From: Rufibacter ruber
GTDB lineage: Bacteria > Bacteroidota > Bacteroidia > Cytophagales > Hymenobacteraceae
Assembly: GCF_001647275.1 (NCBI RefSeq)
Contig: NZ_LRMM01000003.1
Location: forward strand, 1-64,000
Direction: 5' to 3'
DNA: 64,000 nucleotides
Positions within the stretch are counted from its first letter, which is position 1. The number at the start of each line of letters is the position of its first letter. The notes under the pieces are model-generated. The model saw only the letters and a program-made list of their open reading frames with translations. It was not told the origin of the DNA and did no database searches. This document shows, in pieces, positions 8,633 through 17,336 of this stretch. Both the position numbers and the translations under genes were made by a program.

Positions 8633-10003
8633 TCACTGTTTCGGCAGGGTCTTTTTCTGTGCCCGTACAGGTGGCGGCGGCGGCGGAAGTGCGCCATACT
8701 TCTTCTCAAAGGCTGCCATGCCCGCAGGGGTGGTGTCAAAGCTCTCTACGTCATCATTTTTCAGGATAACGTAAATGGTGCCTTCTGAACTGCCTATGCC
8801 TTTTACCGTTGAGTTGCGCGTCAGGAACTCCTGAGGCAGGTTAGTGGTGTAGGGTGGCGGCGGCGGGGGTGGGGCTAATGCTGCCTCCCGGGCTGGCGGC
8901 GGCGGTGGCGGAAGAAGGGACGGGGTAATGCCGTATTTCTGCTTTATAGCGGCAAGTCCCTCTGGGGAGTTGGGGTATTTCTCCGTTTCGCCAGAAACCA
9001 GGTCCAAAACCAGCGTGTCTTTTTGCAGGGTGAACTTGGTCACCGACTGATAGCTGGGTTTAAAGGCTTTATTCTGTTCCTCAGTGGTGAGCGGCTTCTG
9101 AGAAGCTTCGGTGCCAGTTTTAGGGGAAACGGAGGCGGGTTCCTCAATACCCTGGCAAGCCACCAGGCCAAGAAGTAAAAGGGGAGTGACGGCCAGAAAA
9201 CGCAACAGCTGAATTCTGGCAGAGGGGGCTTTGTTCATCATGCTGATTCGGTTTTTAAGTGAATGATAACTGAAAGAGGAGGTAAGTGTGAAAGGTGGCG
9301 TCCCTCCTGTCTGTACAAGAGAGTATTGGTACTGTTTTCGGTTAAAGCCCGCTTCTAATGTTTGCTGATCAGTAAGGAACTCAAGGTTCTGCTTGAGCGC
9401 CGTGCGCAACAGCCATGCCGCCGGGTTGAACCAATGTACCAGCGCGGTCATCTCCATGAGCAGAATGTCTAGCGTATGCCACTGCTGCACGTGGGTTTGT
9501 TCATGCTGAAGAATGGGCAACCAGTTCTGCTCAGGGTGCTGCGCCGGGTTGAAATAGATGTTTCTCCAAAACGAAAACGGTGGCACCGGCTCGTGTAACC
9601 TTCTGAAGGGAATGCCCTGATAGGAGTCTCTGGAAGACTTTTGATGCAGGGACAGTAAAGAAACCAACTGGACCAGCAGTCTTGCTGTCATAACGCCCAC
9701 CCCCGCCCAGAAAAGGGAGAGGAGAATGGCCCCCACCTCAACCGTAGCCGCCGGAGTGGCAACAGGGGCCGGAATGTCCCAACTGTACGTGAAGCTGGGG
9801 ATGTTTTTGATGATCTGCTGGTTGTCCTGGAACAAAGGGGCGATATTTACCAGCGGCACCACCATAGAGAGCACCACTCCCCCGGCCAGGAACAGACGGT
9901 TGAGCGAATAAAACGTAGTGGGGCGCAAAACCAACCGGTAGAGGAGGTACACCAGCAGGAACCCGGCGTTTACTTTCAGCAGATAGAGGAGCAAGGCAGC
10001 CAT
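8633..10003 (-). CDS. BlaR1-like M56 sensor metalloprotease
   Basis: 456 residues from the ATG at 10003; an upstream TTG is less likely because the ATG lies one base past the stop of the BlaI gene. The N-terminal half is an M56 membrane peptidase with four hydrophobic segments and the zinc motif HEQTH (H167, E168, H171), followed by HWFNPAAWLL. After a further membrane segment (about residue 260) a periplasmic tail carries three poly-proline runs and two similar segments ending IKQKYG and FEKKYG. In this family the protease cleaves the paired BlaI repressor after sensing an outside signal. There is no beta-lactamase next to it, so the target regulon is unknown. Confidence 0.88.
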   Translation of the reverse strand: MAALLLYLLKVNAGFLLVYLLYRLVLRPTTFYSLNRLFLAGGVVLSMVVPLVNIAPLFQDNQQIIKNIPSFTYSWDIPAPVATPAATVEVGAILLSLFWAGVGVMTARLLVQLVSLLSLHQKSSRDSYQGIPFRRLHEPVPPFSFWRNIYFNPAQHPEQNWLPILQHEQTHVQQWHTLDILLMEMTALVHWFNPAAWLLRTALKQNLEFLTDQQTLEAGFNRKQYQYSLVQTGGTPPFTLTSSFSYHSLKNRISMMNKAPSARIQLLRFLAVTPLLLLGLVACQGIEEPASVSPKTGTEASQKPLTTEEQNKAFKPSYQSVTKFTLQKDTLVLDLVSGETEKYPNSPEGLAAIKQKYGITPSLLPPPPPPAREAALAPPPPPPPYTTNLPQEFLTRNSTVKGIGSSEGTIYVILKNDDVESFDTTPAGMAAFEKKYGALPPPPPPVRAQKKTLPKQ

Positions 10004-10004
10004 C

Positions 10005-10370
10005 TCATTGAGATTTTTGGTTCTCAATCATGTCCATGATTTCCTTCAGCTCCGCTGCGCTCAGCTGTTTCTCCTTCACAAAAAACGCCACCAGCTCTTT
10101 GTATGAATTCTGAAAGTAGTTGCCCACAAAGCCTTTCATGAATTTCTTCTTGTATTCCTCAGCTTTGATGAGCGGTGAGTAGTGGTAGGTGTTGCCCAGC
10201 CGTTCTGCCTGCACAAAGGCCTTCTTCTCCAGGTTCTTGACCGTGGAGGCCAGGGTGGTGTAAGGCGGTTTGGGGTCAGGGAGCTTCTCTAAGAAGCCTT
10301 TGATGAAGCCGCCGTTGGTTTCCCAGATGACCTGCATGGCTTCCTCCTCCTGCTGCGTTAATTTCTCCAT
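10005..10370 (-). CDS. BlaI/MecI/CopY-family repressor
   Basis: 121 residues, the usual length. The N-terminal winged-helix domain begins MEKLTQQEEEAMQVIW and contains the family signature PPYTTLASTVKNLEKK; the C-terminal half is the dimerisation/cleavage region. It is co-transcribed with the BlaR1-like protease, one base apart. Together they form a two-part sensor in which the protease inactivates the repressor. Dyads just upstream (10383-10418) are the likely autoregulatory operator. Confidence 0.93.
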   Translation of the reverse strand: MEKLTQQEEEAMQVIWETNGGFIKGFLEKLPDPKPPYTTLASTVKNLEKKAFVQAERLGNTYHYSPLIKAEEYKKKFMKGFVGNYFQNSYKELVAFFVKEKQLSAAELKEIMDMIENQKSQ

Positions 10371-10382
10371 AGATATAGGTGC

Positions 10383-10418
10383 TTTACGAATGTTTAGTAA
10401 TACTACGAATATTTCGTA
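10383..10418 (-). promoter_or_regulatory. Probable BlaI-family operator
   Basis: TACGAA-TAT-TTCGTA (10404-10418) is a perfect 6-bp dyad. Beside it TTTACGAATGTTTAGTAA (10383-10400) is a second imperfect dyad with TTAC/GTAA ends. Their place 13-50 bp upstream of the repressor gene suits autoregulation. BlaI sites elsewhere also use TAC/GTA half-sites. Confidence 0.55.
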
Positions 10419-10774
10419 AATAAAGTGCTTTTTGATCTGATTTATTTTTCAGGCCATAAAGAAAGTCCCTCTGAGGTAGAGGGGCCTGTGTTCCTGGTTT
10501 GGTGCTACTTTCTCAAAAACAGCCTGTAAACGGCCATCTGACGCAGGTGTCACTATGTCTAAAAAGGATCAGGGTATTGGTTGGCTCTGCAAAGGAGAAG
10601 CCCCGTTGTGGCAAGCTCTCTTTAGGTTTAAAAGAAATTCCGGCGTAGCCGCAGTCAACTTCTGGTAAGAGCTTTTACAAGGTGATTTTCCCGTTGAAAA
10701 CGGGGAGCGGAAGGTTTTTCTACAGCGTAATTAGAGTAGCATGGCAGCGCCATGCCGTGAGGCAACCGCAATGT

Positions 10775-10812
10775 CAGGTTCTTTTGAGGCCCGTTTGCAG
10801 TGCAAAAAGACA
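10775..10812 (+). repeat. GGTTCTTTTGA dispersed repeat, copy 1
   Basis: Matches CAGGTTCTTTTGA-GCC-GTTTGC-GCAAAA; compare 17221, 44001, 47531 and 47721 (minus). Confidence 0.5.
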
Positions 10813-10962
10813 CATGTAAGCAGGCTCTAAGAACTGGTTTCCAGAGCCGGGTACAACGCGTCAGTTCCCGAGCCGGATTCACAATGATTCAAGAATAGGC
10901 GCGTGCTGAGGTGCTAGCGCCTGCGCTACAGGCTGTTTAGCGCTGCGGCAAGTGAGAATATT

Positions 10963-11006
10963 TCCTGTTTTGGGGCTGTTTTCTGAAAAACAGGCCCAAA
11001 ACAGGA
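10963..11006. repeat. CTGTTTT palindrome, copy 6
   Basis: Core identical to copy 5, 52 bp after the M14 peptidase stop. Confidence 0.9.
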
Positions 11007-11058
11007 TAAGCACCCAGGGAATAGAAGCCGGAGAGGCTGTTGTTGCTACTGGCCAGGC

Positions 11059-12810
11059 TTATTGCACGGGTAATGCGCCGCCTTGCCACCGGGTCACCGG
11101 GTAGCGCAGGTGCGTATTCTCATAATGCGGCGTGTTCCGGTAGATGAAGTTCAGTTGGGCTGCTCCGCTTTTGGCCAGGGCGGGATCTTTGGCTTTGGCC
11201 TCCTCCAGTGCCGCTTTCAGCTTAGGGTCTTGCTTGAGGTACTGGGCGGCCAGGTCTTCAAACACGTAGGCTGAGAAATATTCTTTCTGGCCCAGAATGG
11301 AGTCAAAGAAGTTCCAGGCGAAGTAGGAGTCTACCCCCTGCGGCTCCAGGGTCTCTACCAGAAACCGGTTGCTCACCTGGTTCAGGTACACCACGTAATC
11401 ACCGGCGTAGTACCGGATGGGCATCTGCGTTTTGCGTACCTGCACGTCTGTGTGCAGGTAATGGCCTTCATACGGGCGCTGGCCGGTTTTGTAGTCAGTG
11501 ATGTAGTAGACTTCAGGGGTAAGCACGGTGTCTCTGGTGAGGCGCTTCAGCTCTACCTGGTTCTGCTGCAGCCGCTCCACCACCTCGCCCCACGCCTGCG
11601 GAATAAGATAAGCCACAGGTTTAGTCACGGTCACGGTAGGGCGGAAGGTGTCAAAGAACTTTACCGATCTGGTGAAGGGGGCTTTGCGGTCATAGTACAA
11701 CCGCTCCTGCCCACTCACGGCACTGGGTTTGTACCTGGCCTCATAGCCCCTGAACTGGATGGTTTCTGCCTGGGTGGTGTCTGGCGCCCAGTTCAGCGGG
11801 AACTGCTGCTGGGTAAGCACCCGCGCGCGGTCCTGGGCACGGGCGGCCTGAATGGCTTTTCCGTTCCTGGCCACAAAGTCCAGGAATTCCAGCATGAGGT
11901 CATACGTAGACTGCACCCGTTTGTCAAACGGCTTCAGCATGTGCGTCTCGGGCACAAAGCCCAGGGTCTGGAAGAGGGCGGTGTAGCCGGTGGCGTATCT
12001 GGGGGACTCCATAAACCCGAAGATGCCCGACTCCGGGGTTTCACCGCGGGAATTCACGTACGGTACCAGCGGCCATTGGCGCTTCTCCATGTTCTGGTAC
12101 AGCGTGGGCACCATCTGCTGTTTCAGAAGTTGCCCCAATGCCCCGCCCAGTTTGTTGTGCTGCGTAGGGATGAGCGTCATGGTGTACTGATAGTCGGCGC
12201 CGTTGCTGGTGTGGTTGTCTACAAACACCTCGGGGTCCCAGGTCCTGAAGATGGTGGCAAAGGTTCTGGCGTTTCGGGAGTCTTCCTTGATGAAGTCGCG
12301 GTTGAGGTCCAGGTTTCGGGCGTTGCCCCTGAAGCCGTAGCTCTCCGGCCCGTTCTGGTTGGTGCGGGTATGGCTGTTTCTATTGAGGGCGCCGCCCACG
12401 TTGTAGATGGGAATGATCACCACCACCACGTTGTCCAGCTGCTTTCTGAGTTTCTTGTCCTGTAGCAGGTCGCGGGCCAGCATCATGGAGGCGTCAATGC
12501 CTTCGGGCTCGCCGGGGTGAATACCGTTCTGCACCAGCAGCACCGTTTTGCCCTTGCGGTGCACACGCTGCGGGTCAAAATCCTGGTCTGTGGAGATCAC
12601 CACCGTGTGCAGGGGCTTGCCTACATCAGTCATGCCCACGGGGGTCATCTTTACCTCCGGATACGCGTCATCCAGCCGTTGGTAATAGCTGATGCACTCC
12701 TGGTAAGTGGCGGTGGTGTTGCGGTTGCTTTTCTCGTAGGGCGTCTTCCAGTCTTCGGCTGGGGTGGTGGGGAAGAGGGTGCCGAGAACGGTTAAAAAAG
12801 TAAGCAGCAT
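11059..12810 (-). CDS. Secreted M14-family zinc carboxypeptidase
   Basis: 583 residues with a short signal peptide. The zinc ligands are visible as H98 and E101 (NGIHPGEPEG) and H200 (VDNHTSNGADY); E288 (FVPETHMLKP) fits the catalytic Glu. RNLDLNRDF (about 165-173) supplies the substrate-binding Asn/Arg motif. The C-terminal ~270 residues form an extra beta-rich region. It probably trims peptides in the periplasm or outside the cell. It stands alone, with a composite repeat element upstream. Confidence 0.9.
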   Translation of the reverse strand: MLLTFLTVLGTLFPTTPAEDWKTPYEKSNRNTTATYQECISYYQRLDDAYPEVKMTPVGMTDVGKPLHTVVISTDQDFDPQRVHRKGKTVLLVQNGIHPGEPEGIDASMMLARDLLQDKKLRKQLDNVVVVIIPIYNVGGALNRNSHTRTNQNGPESYGFRGNARNLDLNRDFIKEDSRNARTFATIFRTWDPEVFVDNHTSNGADYQYTMTLIPTQHNKLGGALGQLLKQQMVPTLYQNMEKRQWPLVPYVNSRGETPESGIFGFMESPRYATGYTALFQTLGFVPETHMLKPFDKRVQSTYDLMLEFLDFVARNGKAIQAARAQDRARVLTQQQFPLNWAPDTTQAETIQFRGYEARYKPSAVSGQERLYYDRKAPFTRSVKFFDTFRPTVTVTKPVAYLIPQAWGEVVERLQQNQVELKRLTRDTVLTPEVYYITDYKTGQRPYEGHYLHTDVQVRKTQMPIRYYAGDYVVYLNQVSNRFLVETLEPQGVDSYFAWNFFDSILGQKEYFSAYVFEDLAAQYLKQDPKLKAALEEAKAKDPALAKSGAAQLNFIYRNTPHYENTHLRYPVTRWQGGALPVQ

Positions 12811-12889
12811 GGGTGTGTGGTTGAATGAAGCGGTAATGTTAGGGATTCTGTAGGGAAATGTAAAGGGAGGGCCTGCCGCTGTTTAGAAT

Positions 12890-13700
12890 TGCTGCTGCCG
12901 TGGCAGTGTCTGGTAGCTGTTGCTTTCGCTGGAATGCGGAGTCTCCTGTTTCCTAGGCTGTGCCGTTGTTTTAGGAATGTGTAGTTTGCTGTTCCCCTGG
13001 CTTTGGCGGTTTACGCGGTGGTTTAGTAGCTGTACTGTTTCATCTTTTCCGGTAAGCGCTCACGGCCGCGGGGCCCCGTCCTGTCGGCTCGCACTGCTAT
13101 TAAAACTACGCCTTTGGCGTTGCCTTCGGCACCGTATTAACAGAGGCGCTCACCCCCAGGACTGGTTTAGGTTCCTCTCCTGATCAGCTTGTCTGGCTAT
13201 GTCTGCCTCTGCAGGTAACCGTTTCTGATCAGCTAGCCTGAGGCGAGCCCGTGCTGCGCACATCAGTCAGGGGCATGAGTGGTGGAAGTCTGTGGCAGAC
13301 TGTTAGTGGCTGCATCAGCTGCTGCTGCTGCAGGTCCTGCTGGCGCGAGTCTGCAGACTCGTGCCAGGTGATGACGGGTAGTCTCTGACTACCCTCGCTG
13401 CCTAGCAGCGACCATGCGCAGTGCTGGTTTATTCGTGCTGGAATTCCAGAGCGGAATAAATAACTCAGAACTCTTGACTCAGGACTCCTTCCGTTACTCC
13501 CCCTTTGAAGGGGGCGAAGGGGGATGTTTACACAGGAGGGCACGCATTCCCGCTTTGGTACGGTACGGACAGGTCTCGGCCTTTCCCTACGCATTTCTGA
13601 TACTCCCCTCCTGGGAGGGGCAGGGGTGGGTTCTACCCATTGCTGACCTGCTCACATTTCCATAAAAGTATAGAGACTCGCCCTATCCTAGGCCACTGGA
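12890..13700 (-). repeat. Composite hairpin element, copy A
   Basis: A non-coding element shared with copies B (22.4-23.7 kb) and C (56.5-57.6 kb) and inverted relative to them. In element order, reading the minus strand: a segment with CCCCTTCGCCCCCTT and a CTGAGT-rich stretch (13530-13450); mini-hairpins (13430-13270: CGAGTCTGCAGACTCG, GTAGTCTCTGACTAC, CGCTGCCTAGCAGCG); a conserved block (13260-13060) with the structured core; and a tail with GCATTCC-like units. Edges are approximate. Confidence 0.7.
13078..13162 (-). ncRNA. Candidate structured core, copy A (unproven RNA)
   Basis: Read on the minus strand: P1 GTCCTG/CAGGAC, P2 GGT-GA-GCGC with GTGC-GA-GCC, P3 CTGTTAA/TTAATAG (one G-U), then hairpins GCC-gaa-GGC and CGCC-aaa-GGCG. 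Copies B and C have different hairpin sequences in the same places, so pairing is kept while sequence is not. Transcription is not shown. Confidence 0.4.
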
Positions 13701-13813
13701 CCAGGCCTCGACCCGGTTCTATCATTCAGCAGTCAGCAATAGCTGAAACCATCTGGAGAGCCTGCGGGTCTCTGCGCCGGCATGGGTAACTTAAAGAGAC
13801 CAAGGGAAGTGCA

Positions 13814-14251
13814 CTATTCGTACTCCTGAGCTTCCCCGCCAAACCAGGCCTGGTCCAGGCTGTAGCGGCCAGGGCCGATGAAGAAGAGGCTGAGGAAGAG
13901 GATGGCGGCTTCCAGGGCGTGGGAATAGCCGCCAAAGCCGTCGCCGGCGGTGATGTGGTGAATGGTGGCCACCTCCATGGTGATAAACAGCAGCAGCGTC
14001 ATGGGGCGGAAGAACAGGCCCAGCAGCAGGCACAGGCCTCCCACGGCTTCGGCGAACGCCGCCATAAACCCAAAAAACGTAGGGGCGTAACTAATGCCCA
14101 GATTTCCCATAGAACCGCCAATCTGCGCCCACGTCTCAGGTCCGCCCGTGATCTTGGGCCAGCCGTGCAGGATGAACATAAGGCCAATGCCTATTCTGAG
14201 AAGCAGCAGGCCTTCCTGCTGGTAGCGGTACAGATTCTTGAAGAAAACCAT
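13814..14251 (-). CDS. DoxX-family membrane protein
   Basis: 145 residues from ATG 14251. The open frame extends further upstream, but those codons (FCCFQKRSPKTE) lie in the palindrome at 14270-14308 and look unlike the family, so the internal start is chosen. There are four hydrophobic segments and the DoxX signatures LLLRIGIGLMFILHGWPKI near the N-terminus and FAEAVGGLCLLLG in the middle. DoxX proteins are small inner-membrane proteins sometimes linked to redox or sulfur metabolism; no specific role is supported here. Confidence 0.9.
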   Translation of the reverse strand: MVFFKNLYRYQQEGLLLLRIGIGLMFILHGWPKITGGPETWAQIGGSMGNLGISYAPTFFGFMAAFAEAVGGLCLLLGLFFRPMTLLLFITMEVATIHHITAGDGFGGYSHALEAAILFLSLFFIGPGRYSLDQAWFGGEAQEYE

Positions 14252-14269
14252 GTAGATTGGGGTGTGTAA

Positions 14270-14308
14270 TTCTGTTTTGGGGCTTCTTTTCTGAAAACAG
14301 CAGAAAAC
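14270..14308. repeat. CTGTTTT palindrome, copy 7
   Basis: Left arm intact (TTCTGTTTTGGGGC), right arm shortened; in the DoxX promoter region. Confidence 0.6.
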
Positions 14309-14482
14309 TAGCATAATTTTTCTGATGGCGTGCAACCAGACCGCCTTCTTGCTGTCTTTCTCAGGTGGGCCTTCAGAAAACTACTGGAAAGAAGCGATCT
14401 TGCCGTTGTTGTTTTAACGGAAGGCAGACGCCGCCAGTTTCTAAATGTTTCACCTGTTTCACCAGATGATCTACTCAACAAT

Positions 14483-15304
14483 ATGAAAAAACACATCCTT
14501 TTTCTGTTTGCAGTTCTTGTGCTCCCGGCTTGGGCGTGGGCGCAGAAAACCGTTCCGGCATCTGAGGTTCTTGCCAGGATCAACCGCGGCGAGGCCGTAA
14601 GTTACAGCGGGGTCACCATCTCCGGAAAACTGGATCTGACCCAGCTGCAGAACAAGACCCTCAAACCCAGAAGGGACGTAGCGGCGGATCAGGACAGCAA
14701 GGAGTACGTGAGCACCGTCACCGCCCCATTGTCTTTTTCTAACTGCACATTTACGGGCGATGTACTGGCGTATTTCAACCCAGATAATGTAGACGGCGTT
14801 GATGACCTAAAAAAGCTGGTGAACCGAAACAGCAAAAACGAAGTCTACAACACCCACTTTGCCCAAGACGTCAAGTTTGAGAACTGCACGTTTGAGCAGC
14901 AAAGCGCCTTCAAGTATTCAGAGTTCAGGGGGGCGGCCTCTTTTGCCGGCAGCTCGTTTAAAGAAGAGGCAGTCTTCAAGTACAGCAAGTTCAGGGGCGG
15001 GGTCAGCTTCAGCCAGGCAAGGTTCAAAGAAGACGCCAATTTCAAATATGTGAAGTTCCCGGAAGGGGTAAACTTTAACGGGGCCACTTTTGAAGAAGAG
15101 GCCAACTTCAAATACGCCCACTTTACAGAAGGGGCAGATTTCAGAAAAGCAACGTTTGCAGGGCTGGCAAATTTCAAGTACGCCCACCTCTCAGACCCTA
15201 TGAAGGTAAGTGGCGCCCAGTTCACCGGAAGCCAGGACCTGAAGTACGCCAAGCTGAACCAGAAGTCGTTCAGTGCCGCCGCGCTGAAAGAAATGGCTAA
15301 GTAA
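14483..15304 (+). CDS. Secreted pentapeptide-repeat protein
   Basis: 273 residues. The start is ATG 14483, which gives a good signal peptide (MKKHILFLFAVLVLPAWAWA, cleaved near residue 20). Residues 143-236 hold about four 22-residue repeats of the form FKYSKFRGGVSFSQARFKED, each with Phe at positions 1, 6, 12 and 17, a variant of the pentapeptide right-handed beta-helix. An earlier NCTFTGDVLAYF segment belongs to the same fold. The near-perfect periodicity suggests recent internal duplication. The function is unknown. Confidence 0.85.
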   Translation: MKKHILFLFAVLVLPAWAWAQKTVPASEVLARINRGEAVSYSGVTISGKLDLTQLQNKTLKPRRDVAADQDSKEYVSTVTAPLSFSNCTFTGDVLAYFNPDNVDGVDDLKKLVNRNSKNEVYNTHFAQDVKFENCTFEQQSAFKYSEFRGAASFAGSSFKEEAVFKYSKFRGGVSFSQARFKEDANFKYVKFPEGVNFNGATFEEEANFKYAHFTEGADFRKATFAGLANFKYAHLSDPMKVSGAQFTGSQDLKYAKLNQKSFSAAALKEMAK

Positions 15305-15314
15305 GAACCTGCCT

Positions 15315-15356
15315 CCACAAAAAAGGAGACGGCCAGTGCCGTCTCCTTTTTTGTGG
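15315..15356. terminator. Bidirectional intrinsic terminator
   Basis: A 19-bp stem (15315-15333 with 15338-15356) with loop CAGT, A6 on the left and T6 on the right, so it works for genes on both strands. Confidence 0.9.
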
Positions 15357-15366
15357 TTTTTATAAG

Positions 15367-15412
15367 CGTCTGTTTTGGAGCTGTTTTTCAGAAATCAGCT
15401 CAAAAACAGACG
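15367..15412. repeat. CTGTTTT palindrome, copy 8
   Basis: CGTCTGTTTTGGAGC...GCTCAAAAACAGACG; the GGAGC/GCTC pair is compensatory. Confidence 0.85.
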
Positions 15413-15436
15413 TGCGTGGTCACAGAAGTGCCGCGG

Positions 15437-16159
15437 TTAGTACAGCAGAATACTGGTGACTGGGGTTGACTCTGGCACATCATTGACTTTGAGGTTGGCC
15501 CATTTAGAAGAAGGAATAGTGGCGGTCTCTAAGACAAAGCTCATGCGGGCATTCTCAGAGATGGCCACCAGTTTGCCTTCGCCCACCCCAATGCTGGAAA
15601 TGGAGAGGTTTTTCTTCAGGTCTGCCATGGTGCTGCCTATGCCCAGGCCGCTCTCGGTTTTAAAGGCGGGGTTCATGACGGTGATGCGGTAGACTTTGCA
15701 GGTGGTGCCCTTGCACTGCTGCTCTACCACCAGGTCTGTGCGGCGGCGCTCACCTAAAACCTCATATGCCTTGGTGTCAGTGCCTTCCTGGCTCAGGGTG
15801 GTTTCCCGCAGTTTGGTCTCGCCGTACTGGCGCTTCACCTCAGCTATGTTCATGCCCACCTGTACGGCGCCCGCCTGGCCGGGCCGAAGGGTGAAGTTGA
15901 ACAGCGGGTTGGCCGCAGAAGGGGCGGCAGAGGCCGTAGAGGTGGCGCCGGGCATGGGCTCGTCTGGCAGCTCCATCGGGGCTGGGGCCGGGGTCTCAGC
16001 CCCGGCAGGTGACTGCGCGGTGTCTTCTGCGGCGGCCTCCTCTACGTTAGTGGCGGCCTCCTCTAACTGGGCTTCCTGCTCATTCTGGCCAGAGGTTTCG
16101 CCTTTGTTGCAGGCGGCCAGCGTGAGCAGGGAAAAGAGAAGTAGGGTGGTCTTTTTCAT
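15437..16159 (-). CDS. Lipoprotein of unknown function
   Basis: 240 residues from ATG 16159. The lipoprotein signal is clear (MKKTTLLLFSLLTLAAC; lipobox LAAC, acylated Cys17). An acidic, Ala/Pro-rich low-complexity linker follows (about residues 20-85), then a globular domain with GMNIAEVKRQYGETKL and GLGIGSTMADLKKNL, two similar helix-turn motifs that suggest an internal duplication. It is divergent from surE with about 130 bp between the starts. Confidence 0.85.
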   Translation of the reverse strand: MKKTTLLLFSLLTLAACNKGETSGQNEQEAQLEEAATNVEEAAAEDTAQSPAGAETPAPAPMELPDEPMPGATSTASAAPSAANPLFNFTLRPGQAGAVQVGMNIAEVKRQYGETKLRETTLSQEGTDTKAYEVLGERRRTDLVVEQQCKGTTCKVYRITVMNPAFKTESGLGIGSTMADLKKNLSISSIGVGEGKLVAISENARMSFVLETATIPSSKWANLKVNDVPESTPVTSILLY

Positions 16160-16236
16160 AACTCTGAAGTTGAACGGCATAGGTACACGTTCTTGCGGCA
16201 TAACGCAAGGCCGCCGCGCAAGTTGCACCCCACATT

Positions 16237-16267
16237 TTTGGCGTTGGTGCGTATTCAAGGTAACTTG
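16237..16267 (+). promoter_or_regulatory. Promoter of surE
   Basis: TTTG at 16237-16240 and TAACTTG at 16261-16267, 20 bp apart, match the Bacteroidota -33/-7 pattern; the ATG follows at 16288. Confidence 0.5.
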
Positions 16268-16287
16268 ACCCCGTAAATCTGACAACT

Positions 16288-17121
16288 ATGGAGAAGAAGC
16301 CTTTGATTTTAGTCTCAAATGATGACGGCATCACCGCCCCCGGTATTCACACGCTGGTGAAAGTGATGAAACGGATTGGCGAGGTGGTGGTAGTGGCACC
16401 AGACGGCCCACAGTCAGGCATGGGGCACGCCATCACCATTGGCAACACCCTGCGGCTGGACCGCTCGCTCGCCTTCACAGATGTAGAGTCTTATGAATGC
16501 TCTGGCACGCCCGCAGACTGTGTAAAGCTGGCCAAGCACCACGTGCTCAGAGACCGTAAGCCTGACCTGGTGGTCAGTGGCATCAACCACGGCTCCAACT
16601 CCAGCATTAGCGTGCTGTACTCCGGCACCATGTCGGCGGCCATTGAGGCGGCCATTGAGGGGCTGCCCGCCATTGGGTTCTCACTCTGTGACTACGGGCA
16701 TGATATTGACTTTTCGCACACAGAGCAATACGTGGAGCTGATTACGCGGCAGGCGCTGGAGTTTGGCATACCCGCGGGGGTGGCGTTGAACGTGAACTTC
16801 CCCAAGAAATCTGAGCAGGAGATAGCGGGCATCAAGGTGTGCCGCCAGGCCCGGGCCAAATGGGAGGAGGAGTTTGACGAGCGCCTGGACCCCCGCGGCC
16901 GAAGCTATTTCTGGCTCACCGGCAACTTCGTGAACTTTGACAAAGGCGATGATACAGATGAGGCCGCCCTGGCCCAGAATTACGTCTCAGTGGTGCCGTG
17001 CCAGTTTGACATGACCGCCAACCACGTCATCTCAGTCCTGAACAATGACTGGAACCTGAACCCAAACGTCAAGCCTACCATTGGCAGCAAAAGCAAAGAG
17101 GGGGCAGAGGCCGAAGGCTAA
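16288..17121 (+). CDS. surE: 5'/3'-nucleotidase SurE
   Basis: 277 residues, slightly longer than typical SurE (~250) because of a C-terminal extension. The metal-binding SNDDGITAPG motif is at residues 9-18; SGTPADCVKLA and VVSGINHGSNSS supply further active-site residues. SurE removes phosphate from nucleoside monophosphates and is linked to stationary-phase survival. It is a single-gene unit divergent from a lipoprotein gene. Confidence 0.95.
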   Translation: MEKKPLILVSNDDGITAPGIHTLVKVMKRIGEVVVVAPDGPQSGMGHAITIGNTLRLDRSLAFTDVESYECSGTPADCVKLAKHHVLRDRKPDLVVSGINHGSNSSISVLYSGTMSAAIEAAIEGLPAIGFSLCDYGHDIDFSHTEQYVELITRQALEFGIPAGVALNVNFPKKSEQEIAGIKVCRQARAKWEEEFDERLDPRGRSYFWLTGNFVNFDKGDDTDEAALAQNYVSVVPCQFDMTANHVISVLNNDWNLNPNVKPTIGSKSKEGAEAEG

Positions 17122-17220
17122 GCGTTTTGTATTAATTGCTTTTGCAGGCGTAGATGGGGAGCAAAAGTTTCTGGCGGAGCCTTTTATGAGCAGCAAAGCA
17201 ATGGTGCGGGAAAAAGAAGT

Positions 17221-17260
17221 CAGGTTCTTTTGATGCCGTTTGCCGCGCAAAAGGCAGATT
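17221..17260 (+). repeat. GGTTCTTTTGA dispersed repeat, copy 2
   Basis: CAGGTTCTTTTGATGCCG followed by TTTGCCGCGCAAAAGGCAG; the best-preserved copy of the family. Confidence 0.55.
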
Positions 17261-17285
17261 TAACTGCCAACAAGCCGTTTTAACC

Positions 17286-17315
17286 CTGTTTTTTAAAAAA
17301 ACAGCCCGAAAACAG
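17286..17315. repeat. CTGTTTT palindrome, copy 9
   Basis: Short form CTGTTTTTTAA...GAAAACAG overlapping the surE terminator. Confidence 0.6.
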
Positions 17316-17336
17316 AAATGTCTTCGGGCTGTTTTC
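17300..17336 (+). terminator. Terminator after surE
   Basis: AACAGCCCGAA (17300-17310) pairs with TTCGGGCTGTT (17323-17333), followed by TTC. It shares its left arm with the palindrome at 17286-17315, so the two folds compete. Confidence 0.6.

Larger units (their letters stand above)
10419..11058. other. Intergenic, repeats only
   Basis: About 640 bp without a gene I can support. It holds one copy of the GGTTCTTTTGA repeat (10775-10812) and one CTGTTTT palindrome (10963-11006). A 75-codon reading frame here overlaps the repeat and is not credible. Confidence 0.6.
12811..13813. other. Non-coding kilobase, composite repeat A
   Basis: 1.0 kb without a supportable gene. Most of it (about 12980-13700) is composite hairpin element copy A in minus orientation. 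The piece at 12840-12980 is its tail with degenerate GCATTCC units. The reading frames seen here derive from the repeat. Confidence 0.7.

Noticed and set aside
10655-10882. 75-codon minus-strand frame
   Set aside because: It overlaps a dispersed repeat and has no recognisable features.
12920-13183. Open frames in composite copies A and B (also 23176-23556 minus) that share FSSC-SSFPVSAHGRGAPS-type translation
   Set aside because: The shared protein sequence follows from DNA similarity. Copy C has the same DNA block but the frame is broken by a one-base difference and a stop, and the hairpins change in compensated pairs, so RNA/DNA structure rather than protein is conserved.
14330-14482. N-terminal extension of the pentapeptide protein
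   Set aside because: ATG 14483 gives a clean signal peptide; the upstream codons do not.
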